From contig JAQWRF010000118.1 in NCBI GenBank assembly GCA_029243845.1, forward strand, positions 1 through 16,973: a DNA stretch of 16,973 bases. The letters are read 5' to 3'. Below, piece by piece: positions 1 to 7,770 of this stretch (position 1 is its first letter; each line of letters begins with the position of its first letter). Under the pieces are notes generated by a model. It was not told where the DNA came from. It saw only the letters and a program-made list of their open reading frames with translations, and did not search any database. The stretch is from Planctomycetota bacterium (GTDB taxonomy: Bacteria; Planctomycetota; UBA1135). Made by a program: the position numbers and the translations under genes.

Positions 1-623
1 CCGTTAAGCAAACCAATATGCTGTGCATAGTGAGCGCTCCATTGTTCACATAATGTGCAAGACTCGACAGCTCGGGCGTAGCCGACGTACTCTGGCAAGT
101 AATCCGTTGAGCCGCCCACTGGTGCCGAACCGTGCTTCGGACCAGCTTGACCAAAGCGCGCCGTGTCGGCAGAAACAGAAAAGTCACACGCCATACCCAG
201 CTCTTGACCACCAGCGATGCGCATTCCGTTTACGCGGTTAATTACGGGCTTGTCACATGCCATCAATGCTGAGATACCATCATTGAATAGGCGCATGTAG
301 CGACGATACTCATCAGGCCGCCCGGTGTAGTGTTCACTGTATTCTTCAGTATTACCGCCGGTGCAGAACGCAATGTCGCCAACCGCTGTAAGCACCACGC
401 AAACGACACTCGGATCGCTTGATGCACGGCGCAAGGCCAAAATCAATTCAGCAATGGCGCGCGTCGTGTAAGAGTTGTATTTATCCGGGTTGTCCAACCA
501 AATCCAGGCATTGAACAAATCTTCAACGACCGTACCGTCTTGCAGTACAAGTGGCTTGAGTTCGTATTTAATGTTAGTGAACGCGTAGTCCGGGGCTAGA
601 TCATGATTGGCGAAGGTAGTCAT
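1..623 (-). CDS. BamA/Oah-like 6-oxocyclohex-1-ene-1-carbonyl-CoA hydrolase, N-terminal part (cut by window edge)
   Basis: Crotonase-superfamily enzyme. The family hydrates and hydrolytically opens 6-oxocyclohex-1-ene-1-carbonyl-CoA to 3-hydroxypimeloyl-CoA, a cytosolic step of the benzoyl-CoA pathway. I translated this from the ATG at 623; 207 residues are visible and the C-terminus lies beyond position 1. Family-like blocks are YNSYTT near residues 49-54, FCTGGNTEEY at 86-95 (oxyanion region), RIAGGQELGMACDFS at 135-149 and FGQAGPKHGSAPVGGSTDYLP at 157-177, followed by an ESCTLCEQWSAH block. These resemble recalled Oah/BamA sequences much more than general enoyl-CoA hydratases or BadI. No clear Shine-Dalgarno precedes the ATG. 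The gene lies 80 bases downstream of glutaryl-CoA dehydrogenase on the same strand, which acts later in the same route. The family call is fairly sure; the actual substrate in this organism is not, because no benzoyl-CoA reductase gene is in view. Confidence 0.82.
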   Translation of the reverse strand, partial: MTTFANHDLAPDYAFTNIKYELKPLVLQDGTVVEDLFNAWIWLDNPDKYNSYTTRAIAELILALRRASSDPSVVCVVLTAVGDIAFCTGGNTEEYSEHYTGRPDEYRRYMRLFNDGISALMACDKPVINRVNGMRIAGGQELGMACDFSVSADTARFGQAGPKHGSAPVGGSTDYLPEYVGYARAVESCTLCEQWSAHYAQHIGLLN

Positions 624-703
624 TATTAAGTAATAGAAATCTGGTGCTTACAAGGAATCGTTGAAGGGATGATAACACGTGGGAGTCGTTGGCTGGGTCC
701 AAC

Positions 704-1876
704 TTAGGAGTAAGCCGATTGGCCCGTAAACTCTTCACCCAGAATCAATGAATGGATTTCGTGAGTGCCTTCGTAAGTCAAAACGGTTTCGAGGTTACAC
801 ATGTGACGCCCTGTTTGGTATTCGAGAGTAATCCCATTAGCGCCTAGCAGGCTGCGGCAAATCCTTGCGATTTCTAAGGCCTTGGCAACGTTGTTACGCT
901 TGGCCATAGAAACATGCTGTGGACGCATAGTGCCCGCGTCTTTCATTTGCGCCAATCGCCAGACCATCAATTGCATCTTAGTAATTTCGGTGCCCATCTC
1001 AGCAAGCTTGTCTTGAGTTAACTGAAAAGCAGACAGTGGGCGACCATGGATGATGCGCTTGTTTGTGTAACGTAATACTTCGTCGAAACATGCTTGAGCT
1101 GCACCGACTGCACCCCACGATATGCCGTAACGCGCTTGCGTCAAACACGACAGTGCCGCCTTCAGACCTGTTGCCTTAGGCAAACGATTAGCCTCAGGCA
1201 CACGCACGTCTTCTAAAATTAATTCGCTAGTCACGCTACATCGCAATGACCACTTATGTTCTTGCTCTGGCGCGCTGAATCCTGGAGTTTTACAATCAAC
1301 AATAAAGCCTTGTACCATTCCTTCTTCATCGCGTCCCCAAACAATAGCTACGTCAGATATCGTGCCGGAGGTGATCCACATTTTTTGACCATTGAGCACC
1401 CAATCGTCGCCATCGCGTACGCACTTCGTGCGCATACCACTGGGATCTGAACCGAAGTCTGGCTCGGTTAACCCAAAGCACCCAATGTATTCGCCGGACG
1501 CCAACTTTGGCAAGTAGTGATTCTTTTGTTCTTCATTACCAAATGTTTCGATGGGATACATCACCAACGAACCTTGCACCGAACTGAAAGAACGAATCCC
1601 TGAATCGACGCGTTCGATCTCTTGGCAAATCAAACCATATTGCATGGCTGTCATGGCAGCACCGCCATACTTAGCGGCGACGCCGGGGCCTAGCAAACCC
1701 AAGGCACCCATCTCTTTGGCGATATGACTCGGGAACGTGCCCTCTTCCCAGTGCTTGGCCACCAGCGGCATTAAGTTGTCGCTGCAGTATTTACGCACCA
1801 TGCTACGCACCATCACATCTTCTTCGCTTAGCATTGAAGTGATATCGTAAAAATCAAATTCTGTGTACTTAGACAT
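704..1876 (-). CDS. gcdH: Glutaryl-CoA dehydrogenase (acyl-CoA dehydrogenase family)
   Basis: FAD enzyme that oxidises and, in the usual form, decarboxylates glutaryl-CoA to crotonyl-CoA, passing electrons to electron-transfer flavoprotein. From the ATG at 1876 it has 390 residues, the normal family length. An in-frame ATG at 1945 would add 23 residues that do not look like the family N-terminus, and GAGAA lies upstream of the ATG at 1876, so the shorter start is preferred. Visible features are ERVDSGIRSFSSVQGSL at 88-104, with Arg95 and Ser99 matching the glutarate-carboxylate ligands of the human enzyme; CFGLTEPDFGSDP at 133-145; WITSG at 167-171; and TYEGTHEIH at 367-375, where Glu369 is the catalytic base. 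The C-terminal RxLLGANGI and ETVLTYEG blocks are intact. It sits between a 47-residue ORF and the BamA-like gene, suggesting a shared catabolic operon. Confidence 0.93.
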   Translation of the reverse strand: MSKYTEFDFYDITSMLSEEDVMVRSMVRKYCSDNLMPLVAKHWEEGTFPSHIAKEMGALGLLGPGVAAKYGGAAMTAMQYGLICQEIERVDSGIRSFSSVQGSLVMYPIETFGNEEQKNHYLPKLASGEYIGCFGLTEPDFGSDPSGMRTKCVRDGDDWVLNGQKMWITSGTISDVAIVWGRDEEGMVQGFIVDCKTPGFSAPEQEHKWSLRCSVTSELILEDVRVPEANRLPKATGLKAALSCLTQARYGISWGAVGAAQACFDEVLRYTNKRIIHGRPLSAFQLTQDKLAEMGTEITKMQLMVWRLAQMKDAGTMRPQHVSMAKRNNVAKALEIARICRSLLGANGITLEYQTGRHMCNLETVLTYEGTHEIHSLILGEEFTGQSAYS

Positions 1877-1956
1877 TGCTGTTATTTTCTCAGTGTAGAT
1901 TGTTTTGTATCCCGCGCATGCACTTTTTTGCGCATTAACCACCATAGATTAGAACT

Positions 1957-2100
1957 CTAGGTGACGGGTACCTCAATTTTAACCTCGTAGTCCATAGATT
2001 CATAATTTGCCTGAGGAGCGGCTATTTTTTTGCCATCCACATGAAACGAGGCTTGGGCAATGTTATAATATTTCTGTGTCAAATATAAGCTATATTTCAT
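1957..2100 (-). CDS. Small ORF, 47 residues, unknown function
   Basis: Unrecognised small protein found by reading the minus strand. It starts with ATG at 2100, begins MKYSLYLTQKYYNIAQ and ends MDYEVKIEVPVT before TAG at 1959-1957. An in-frame TAG stands four codons upstream of the ATG, so the start is bounded. AGGAG lies six bases before the ATG, one of the better ribosome-binding sites in the window. The product is rich in Tyr and Lys, with no cysteine, membrane segment or signal peptide. It lies 80 bases upstream of glutaryl-CoA dehydrogenase on the same strand and could be a small accessory protein or leader peptide of that operon. Its first 25 bases overlap, antisense, the 5' end of addB as called here. 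It could still be a chance ORF, since the length gives little statistical support. Confidence 0.5.
   Translation of the reverse strand: MKYSLYLTQKYYNIAQASFHVDGKKIAAPQANYESMDYEVKIEVPVT
2061..2069 (+). promoter_or_regulatory. Extended -10 promoter for addBA
   Basis: TGTTATAAT is an exact match to the sigma-70 extended -10 consensus (TGn followed by TATAAT). No good -35 hexamer is found 16-18 bases upstream, which extended -10 promoters can do without. The predicted transcription start, seven bases past the final T, is G2076, the first base of the GTG proposed as the addB start. If both are right, the addB message is leaderless. The element lies inside the antisense 47-residue ORF. Confidence 0.5.
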
Positions 2101-4775
2101 CGCAAACTCCTACTATTAAAGGGCTTACGCGCGATATTCTGGAGAAAAACCCTGCTGCTGAGCTCGACAACTATATATTTGTCAGCAGTAGTTCTCGCAG
2201 CAACCGACTTCTTGAGCAAGAGCTATTGCTAGAGGTTGAAAATCGTGAGCTATGGTCAAGCTTTCAGGCGCCTCAATACGCCACTTTAGGCTCGCTGCCC
2301 CATCTGGTTCTCGATATTGCCACCAATCAACTGGCGTCCGCTGCTGCATGCCAACTTGCTTGGGTCAACGCCTTAAGTCATTGCGCGCCTGCACAGGCAT
2401 TGCTGCATTTTGGCGTTGATATTAAATCTCGTAGCGAAACTTTATTATTAGCGCAGCAGCTATCAAATTTCTTCTCGCAGCTTGCCGCGGAACAAATCGA
2501 CTGTCAGCTGCTGTCAGAGAATGCTGAACTTAGCGCAAGCGAGCAACAAAAATTTGCCTTACTGGCACAAATACATGTCGACTATCTTGCTTCTTTGGGC
2601 GCTGCAAAATTACAAGACAAAGATAAAGCGCGCCAAGCAGCGCTCGACAACAGCGATATTGTTCTTGACGCAACCACCAAGATTGTGGTGCTTTGCGTTC
2701 CCGAGATGAGTAACTTTCAACGCAAACTACTTAGCTTATGTGACTCGCAAGTAGAATTCGTACAACTGCAGTTTGATCACCTGACAAATGCTTTTGACGA
2801 TTTCGCCTGTGTCGATTGCGATGTATTTACCCAACCGGGTAATACTTTATTGCACGATGCCCGTCTTAAATTTTCGGCCAACCCGCAAGAGATGGTGGAG
2901 CGCGCCTTGCTTTCCCTCGGTACTAGTGACAGTAAACATTCTCCAGAAGATGTGACCTTTTCGCTGTTAGAAAAACAATGCGCACCCTTTTTAAGCCAAG
3001 CGCTAGGCGCATTCGATGTCGATGTCCGCACAGCGGTGGGCGGCGACCTTGAAAGCAGCTTGCCGGTATTGCTACTCAAACAGTTGAAAGCGTATTTAGA
3101 CCAGCCATCCTTCGATAATGGCGCAGCTTTACTGGTGCACCCTGATTTACTGCCTAAGCCGAAGTTAAAAGCGGAACTAGATAAATATCGCCAAGAAGAG
3201 TATCCGCAGTTACTACCAGAAATGTACTTGGCCAGACTACCCGAGGTGGTGCGTGTAAAAACCAATGGCCTGAATGCGGCTGCAGCCGCCACGCGTAACT
3301 TCTTACTCGATGTTTACGGCGATATCGACATCAACCCTGGGCAAAACGAAGAGTCCCATCGTCGCGCCAAAGGTCTTGAAATGATCGCCGCAACGCTTAG
3401 CGAAGTGCATAGCCTTGACGCGAGCCTTTCAAACAATCCAAAACTTGGGTTCAACTTCGCGCGCAGCTTAGATTTTATATTACACCAATGCCGTGGCAAG
3501 AAATTGGCTCAACGCTACAACGATCAAAGCGTAGAGTGTCTCGACTGGTTAGAGCTCAGTCTCGATCCAGCGCCAGAAATGGTCATTTTGGGCTTCAATG
3601 AAAATTATGTTCCGGGGCAGACCGCAAGCAACATGTTCATGGATAGCGAATTAGCGCAGCGACTAGGCATGTATTCCGATAAGCACCGGCTTGCTCGCGA
3701 TTCTTATATTTTGCAGTCGCTGGCCGCCGTCCGCAAAAATTCTGGGGGACACCTTCACCTTATTTGTGGACGTGCGCAAAATGATGGTTCACCCTTGCTA
3801 CCAAGTCGCTTGCTGTTCATGTGCTCAGATCACGACGCTTACGCGAATGCCGCTGAATTCAGCACTGAACCCTCGCCGCCGGTTAAGGCTGCCGAGCGCC
3901 CTGCTAGCGAACGCGTGTTGCCACGCAACAGCAATATTGAATCTCCGCTCAAAGTATCTGTCACCGCAATTAATAATTACCTTAAGTCTCCCTATTCTTT
4001 TTATCTCAGCAATCATTTGCGCCTGCGCTCGGTTGACGTCAATGGTGACGAACTCAACCCGATGGTTTATGGCAACTTTGCGCACGCTGTCATGCAAAAT
4101 TTTGGCAATAGCGAAGTCCGCAATAGTGTTGATGCCGGTGAAATTGCCCATTACCTCCGAAAGGAATCCCATCGATTGTTCGAGTTGCGATTCACTAGCC
4201 CTAGTGCTGTCATTCGTGCTCAAGTCGAGTTACTTAACACGCGCTTCCTTGATTTCTCTGAAAAGCAGGCAGCGCGCGCTGCCGATGGCTGGAAAATAAT
4301 TTCTAGCGAGCGTAAGTTGCCTCCGGGCTGCAGACTGTTTGACAGCAAGTTTGACATCAGTGGCATCATCGACCGCATTGATCAGCGTGGTGACGAGATT
4401 TGCTTGATTGACTACAAAACTCCAAATGGCAAGGCACGCTACACCAAAAATGCTTTGTTCAAGGGTGACTTGTTTACAGATTTGCAGTTGCCCCTTTATT
4501 TCTTCCTAAGTGACAACTTCAAGGACTTGAAATCAAGCAAAATTAGTTTAGCTTACGCGCTGCTTACTGCCGATTCTAAGGATTGCGGTTTCACCAGTTT
4601 AAAGTTTGACGATAAGCACAAATTAATTGCCGAGGCGCAGTGTCGTGAGATTTTCACGGCTATTGAGTCCAAGAATTGGTTCGTGCTTGGCGACTCACCC
4701 TTTGCCGGCGCTACCGAAGAAGCTTTGCGAGGCGATTCTCTCTTAGGCGTAACAACTCATTGCGATGGTGAATAA
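2076..4775 (+). CDS. addB: AddB-like subunit of helicase-nuclease, with PD-(D/E)XK nuclease domain
   Basis: Non-motor nuclease subunit of an AddAB-type complex that resects double-strand DNA ends for RecA. From GTG 2076 it has 899 residues; a TTG at 2007 is also possible, but its extra 23 residues are antisense to a small ORF and look noncoding. Near residues 30-50 the segment YIFVSSSSRSNRLLEQELL resembles the start of AddB's degenerate helicase fold, and I see no Walker A, consistent with a non-ATPase AddB. The C-terminal nuclease has GNFAHAVMQ near 667, GIIDRID near 763, LIDYKT near 777 (Asp and Lys of the PD-(D/E)XK core) and LQLPLYFF near 805. No CxxCx5C cluster is visible near the C-terminus, unlike the iron-sulfur AddB of Bacillus. 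Its end overlaps addA by 11 bases, so the subunits are probably translationally coupled. Confidence 0.85.
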   Translation: MSNISYISSQTPTIKGLTRDILEKNPAAELDNYIFVSSSSRSNRLLEQELLLEVENRELWSSFQAPQYATLGSLPHLVLDIATNQLASAAACQLAWVNALSHCAPAQALLHFGVDIKSRSETLLLAQQLSNFFSQLAAEQIDCQLLSENAELSASEQQKFALLAQIHVDYLASLGAAKLQDKDKARQAALDNSDIVLDATTKIVVLCVPEMSNFQRKLLSLCDSQVEFVQLQFDHLTNAFDDFACVDCDVFTQPGNTLLHDARLKFSANPQEMVERALLSLGTSDSKHSPEDVTFSLLEKQCAPFLSQALGAFDVDVRTAVGGDLESSLPVLLLKQLKAYLDQPSFDNGAALLVHPDLLPKPKLKAELDKYRQEEYPQLLPEMYLARLPEVVRVKTNGLNAAAAATRNFLLDVYGDIDINPGQNEESHRRAKGLEMIAATLSEVHSLDASLSNNPKLGFNFARSLDFILHQCRGKKLAQRYNDQSVECLDWLELSLDPAPEMVILGFNENYVPGQTASNMFMDSELAQRLGMYSDKHRLARDSYILQSLAAVRKNSGGHLHLICGRAQNDGSPLLPSRLLFMCSDHDAYANAAEFSTEPSPPVKAAERPASERVLPRNSNIESPLKVSVTAINNYLKSPYSFYLSNHLRLRSVDVNGDELNPMVYGNFAHAVMQNFGNSEVRNSVDAGEIAHYLRKESHRLFELRFTSPSAVIRAQVELLNTRFLDFSEKQAARAADGWKIISSERKLPPGCRLFDSKFDISGIIDRIDQRGDEICLIDYKTPNGKARYTKNALFKGDLFTDLQLPLYFFLSDNFKDLKSSKISLAYALLTADSKDCGFTSLKFDDKHKLIAEAQCREIFTAIESKNWFVLGDSPFAGATEEALRGDSLLGVTTHCDGE
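2107..2111 (-). promoter_or_regulatory. Shine-Dalgarno sequence of the 47-residue ORF
   Basis: Minus-strand AGGAG followed by six bases and ATG. This is near-ideal spacing and the main reason to treat the following short ORF as translated. It lies within the antisense 5' part of addB. Confidence 0.5.
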
Positions 4776-7770
4776 AATGAAGCCATCACAACAAATCAAG
4801 TTGGCCTCCGCGGGCACCGGCAAAACTTTTTCGCTGTCTAACACTTACTTGGGCTTATTCACCAACGGCAGAGCACCTAGTGAAATCATGGCATCCACTT
4901 TCACGCGCAAGGCTGCTGCTGAAATCTTAAAGCGCTTATTCGAGCGCTTAGTAGAGGGTGTAAATGATGCCGAAAAATTGCAAGAGCTGAAAGACTTCTC
5001 GGCCATTCCTAGCGATTGGTGTGTTGAAGATGTGAAAGCGTGCGTGGTAAAGCTTGCGTTGAGCATAGATAAAATTCGAGTCTCGACGCTTGATGCATAC
5101 TTCAACACAGTAGCTTCGCAGCACCGACGCGAACTAGGATTACCTTTGCAATGGCGCATGAGTGAAGTCCATCAAGATGCGGAACTGTTGCAATCCGCCA
5201 TCGGAAATTATGTTGCGCAAAACAGCCTGGATGACATCGTATCCATTGTCTCGTCACTGGGTGATGCAAATGCCCCGCGTGATTTCCTAGACAAATTGCT
5301 GAGTGAAACCACTGCCACCCTAGATTTAATCAGCGACTGTGACGAGCAATCCTGGGATTGCATCTCGCCTTTCGCCACGAATGTTTCCTCCGAATTGTTA
5401 TTAGGGAAACTTGATGGCATCAACAACATCATTGAGCGTAAAGGCGCAGAATCTAAAACTAAGACAATGATCGACGCTATCAGTGATGGAAATGTCAAAG
5501 CGATGGTCCACCACAGCGTCTATGCCGACAACCTATGGTACAAGAAACCTATTCACGATGATTGGGTTGAGTTGTGCCCTCTGGTTCTCGATTACGCGCG
5601 CAGCGTTGCCACACAACAAGTCATAGCGCGCAACAAAACATATGCCCGCCTGTTCAAAGATGTACAAAATGAACTACTTTCCCTGCGACAACAATCGCGA
5701 TTATTTAGCTTCAGCGACATTACTCGTCTTATTGCTAGCGCCGTTGTTGAGCAGCGTATTGATTTAGCCGATAGCGCATTAGATTTACTCCTCGATGAAT
5801 TCCAAGACACTTCTGTTTTGCAGTGGCGTATTCTACAACCACAAATCAGCGCAAGCATTGAACAGCAAAGATCGCTCTTTACTGTAGGCGACACCAAGCA
5901 AGCCATTTATGGATGGCGCTCAGGTGATTCTCGCCTGCTATCCGGATTCAAAGATTGGTCGCAAAAAAATACTCAAGGTGGCTGCGTAGAACAAAGCACC
6001 TTAGAAAAAAACTTCCGCTCCAGCCCGGTTATTTTAGACACTACCGACTTGGTGTTTGGCAAAGCAACTCAATTGGTGCCCAACAGCGAAGAAGTCGCCA
6101 CTGCGATTAACGCCTGGACCGCTGATTACGAAAAGCATGTGGCCGCTAAGAACATAGCCGGCTGCGCCCTACTCTTTGAAGTAGAGAAAACCGAGACTAT
6201 AAGTGAGAAGTTGGCGTTGGCTAAAGCTGCAGCTGCCCGCGCGGCAAAACTACACGAACAAGCGCCGTCTAAGTCTATTGCGATTTTGGTACGGCAAAAC
6301 TCTATGTTAGCGCTGATTCAAGATGAATTACGCAAACTTGATGTGCAGGCCGGCAGTCACGGCGGAGTTGCGATTACTGACGCTGAATCGGTGTTAATCG
6401 CACTTTCTTGGTTGACCGCAGTATTTTATCCTGGTGACACTTTAGCGCGGTTCCATGTGCAGACTTCACAACTCAGCACCTTCGGCGACGAAGATGATTT
6501 AAGCGACGAGCAGTTTGATCGACATGCGCAGTTGCAGCGACGCACCATTCTTAGCATCGGGTTCGGCGACTACCTACGTCGCCACGTCGAGGACTTACGA
6601 GGGTGTTTCCCTAGCGGTCACGACCGTCACCGCCTGCAGCAGCTACTCGACTTAGCCTATCGTTTCGATGCGCTATCGGACAAGGATGCACTTGGCTTTG
6701 TCGAGTTCATACATACCACTAAGGTCAGCGACAGTTCGGCAACCAAGGTGCGCTTGATGACTATTCACGCGGCAAAAGGTTTAGAGTTCGATGCTGTAAT
6801 CTTGCCCCAAATGAACGATAGCTTAATTGGCAATATCCACCGCCAAATTGCGGTCGGCTCGCGGCCAAGTACCACCGCACCTTACTCGAACTTATGCGCC
6901 TACCCTTCGGCAACGCATGCTGAATTAATTCCAGAGCTCGCAAAGCTTGAGTCCGAGTTGAAAACATCACGCGCTAGCGAAGCTCTGTCATTGATGTATG
7001 TCGCCTTAACCAGGGCTGTCGAGCGCATTGAGGTGATGGTGCCTCCTGCCAGTAAATCCGGAGCTACCGATCGTGTGAGCTGCCTATTGCGCAACGGAAT
7101 AGACTGCGTGGATTCCGACACCAAACTCCTTTTTCCCGACAATGCCGAATTGTCTTTGAAGTGGCAGCATCCACAAAGTGACCTTAACAGTTGGGCGCAA
7201 GATGATATCCAAGAGATCGTGGTGCAACCGGAAAAGGCGTCACCCTTCACAGCCAGCAAAACTCCTCGATTATTAAAGCGCGTTGCCCCATCACAGGTTG
7301 GTGTTGGCAATTACCGCGGGGCAGATATCCTCGGCGAATTTAGTCAAGCTGCGATGACGCGTGGCTCAAAGATTCATGCTCTACTTGAGAACTGTGAATG
7401 GCTTGAAGATTTCACTACGGACGACAGCGAGCTGCAAGTCATGCTAGCGAAAGAGCATGTTCGCCAGAAATTGAACCGGCCGCCTGTTGGTGATTTTGAA
7501 GTTTGGCGCGAGCGCAACTTTAGCACATTAATTAATGAAGGAGACAGTAGTTATATCTTACGCGGGTGTTTCGACCGAGTTGTTATTCAGCTCGACCCTG
7601 ATGGCAAAAAAGTTGCAGCAGAAATCATTGATTACAAAACGGGGGCCATCAACGACATCAGTCGCGCGAAGTACCAAGCGCAGCTCGAGGAGTACTCGAA
7701 AGCCCTGCAGCTACTACTCGACCTCGGTGTCGACGACATCAGCTGCTGCTTGCTCGAACTCGATGCTTGA
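4765..7770 (+). CDS. addA: AddA-like UvrD/RecB-family helicase-nuclease
   Basis: Motor subunit of the AddAB-type enzyme: an SF1A 3'-5' helicase with its own C-terminal nuclease. It has 1001 residues from ATG 4765, somewhat shorter than typical AddA of about 1150-1200. Helicase motifs in order: ASAGTGKT (Walker A) at 14-21; ASTFTRKAAAEI near 43-54; LLLDEFQDTS near 340-349 (Walker B); GDTKQAIYGWRSGD near 375-388; EKNFRSSP near 413-420; RLMTIHAAKGLEFD near 663-676; MYVALTRA near 744-751. The nuclease shows GCFDRV near 934, EIIDYKTG near 953 and YQAQLEEYSKAL near 969, so its active site looks complete. A second ATG at 4777, one base after the addB stop, is an equally good start. The last 57 bases are also the 3' end of the opposite-strand propeller gene. 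Confidence 0.92.
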   Translation: MVNKMKPSQQIKLASAGTGKTFSLSNTYLGLFTNGRAPSEIMASTFTRKAAAEILKRLFERLVEGVNDAEKLQELKDFSAIPSDWCVEDVKACVVKLALSIDKIRVSTLDAYFNTVASQHRRELGLPLQWRMSEVHQDAELLQSAIGNYVAQNSLDDIVSIVSSLGDANAPRDFLDKLLSETTATLDLISDCDEQSWDCISPFATNVSSELLLGKLDGINNIIERKGAESKTKTMIDAISDGNVKAMVHHSVYADNLWYKKPIHDDWVELCPLVLDYARSVATQQVIARNKTYARLFKDVQNELLSLRQQSRLFSFSDITRLIASAVVEQRIDLADSALDLLLDEFQDTSVLQWRILQPQISASIEQQRSLFTVGDTKQAIYGWRSGDSRLLSGFKDWSQKNTQGGCVEQSTLEKNFRSSPVILDTTDLVFGKATQLVPNSEEVATAINAWTADYEKHVAAKNIAGCALLFEVEKTETISEKLALAKAAAARAAKLHEQAPSKSIAILVRQNSMLALIQDELRKLDVQAGSHGGVAITDAESVLIALSWLTAVFYPGDTLARFHVQTSQLSTFGDEDDLSDEQFDRHAQLQRRTILSIGFGDYLRRHVEDLRGCFPSGHDRHRLQQLLDLAYRFDALSDKDALGFVEFIHTTKVSDSSATKVRLMTIHAAKGLEFDAVILPQMNDSLIGNIHRQIAVGSRPSTTAPYSNLCAYPSATHAELIPELAKLESELKTSRASEALSLMYVALTRAVERIEVMVPPASKSGATDRVSCLLRNGIDCVDSDTKLLFPDNAELSLKWQHPQSDLNSWAQDDIQEIVVQPEKASPFTASKTPRLLKRVAPSQVGVGNYRGADILGEFSQAAMTRGSKIHALLENCEWLEDFTTDDSELQVMLAKEHVRQKLNRPPVGDFEVWRERNFSTLINEGDSSYILRGCFDRVVIQLDPDGKKVAAEIIDYKTGAINDISRAKYQAQLEEYSKALQLLLDLGVDDISCCLLELDA

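Noticed and set aside
1877..1945. Upstream ATG at 1945 for glutaryl-CoA dehydrogenase
   Set aside because: The extra 23 residues do not match the family N-terminus; the ATG at 1876 gives the standard 390 residues and has GAGAA upstream.
1942..2000. Direct repeat CCATAGATT, copies starting at 1942 and 1992
   Set aside because: Nine bases only, one copy within the small ORF and no palindromic character; can occur by chance.
2777..3292. 171-residue minus-strand ORF inside addB
   Set aside because: Lies wholly antisense within a strongly supported gene; serine- and arginine-rich composition typical of a shadow frame, with no recognisable motif.
3691..4299. 202-residue plus-strand ORF inside addB
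   Set aside because: Overlaps the conserved nuclease region of addB in another frame and has no domain signature.
6900..7310. 136-residue minus-strand ORF opposite addA
   Set aside because: Covers the conserved helicase motif VI region of addA on the other strand; no family resemblance.
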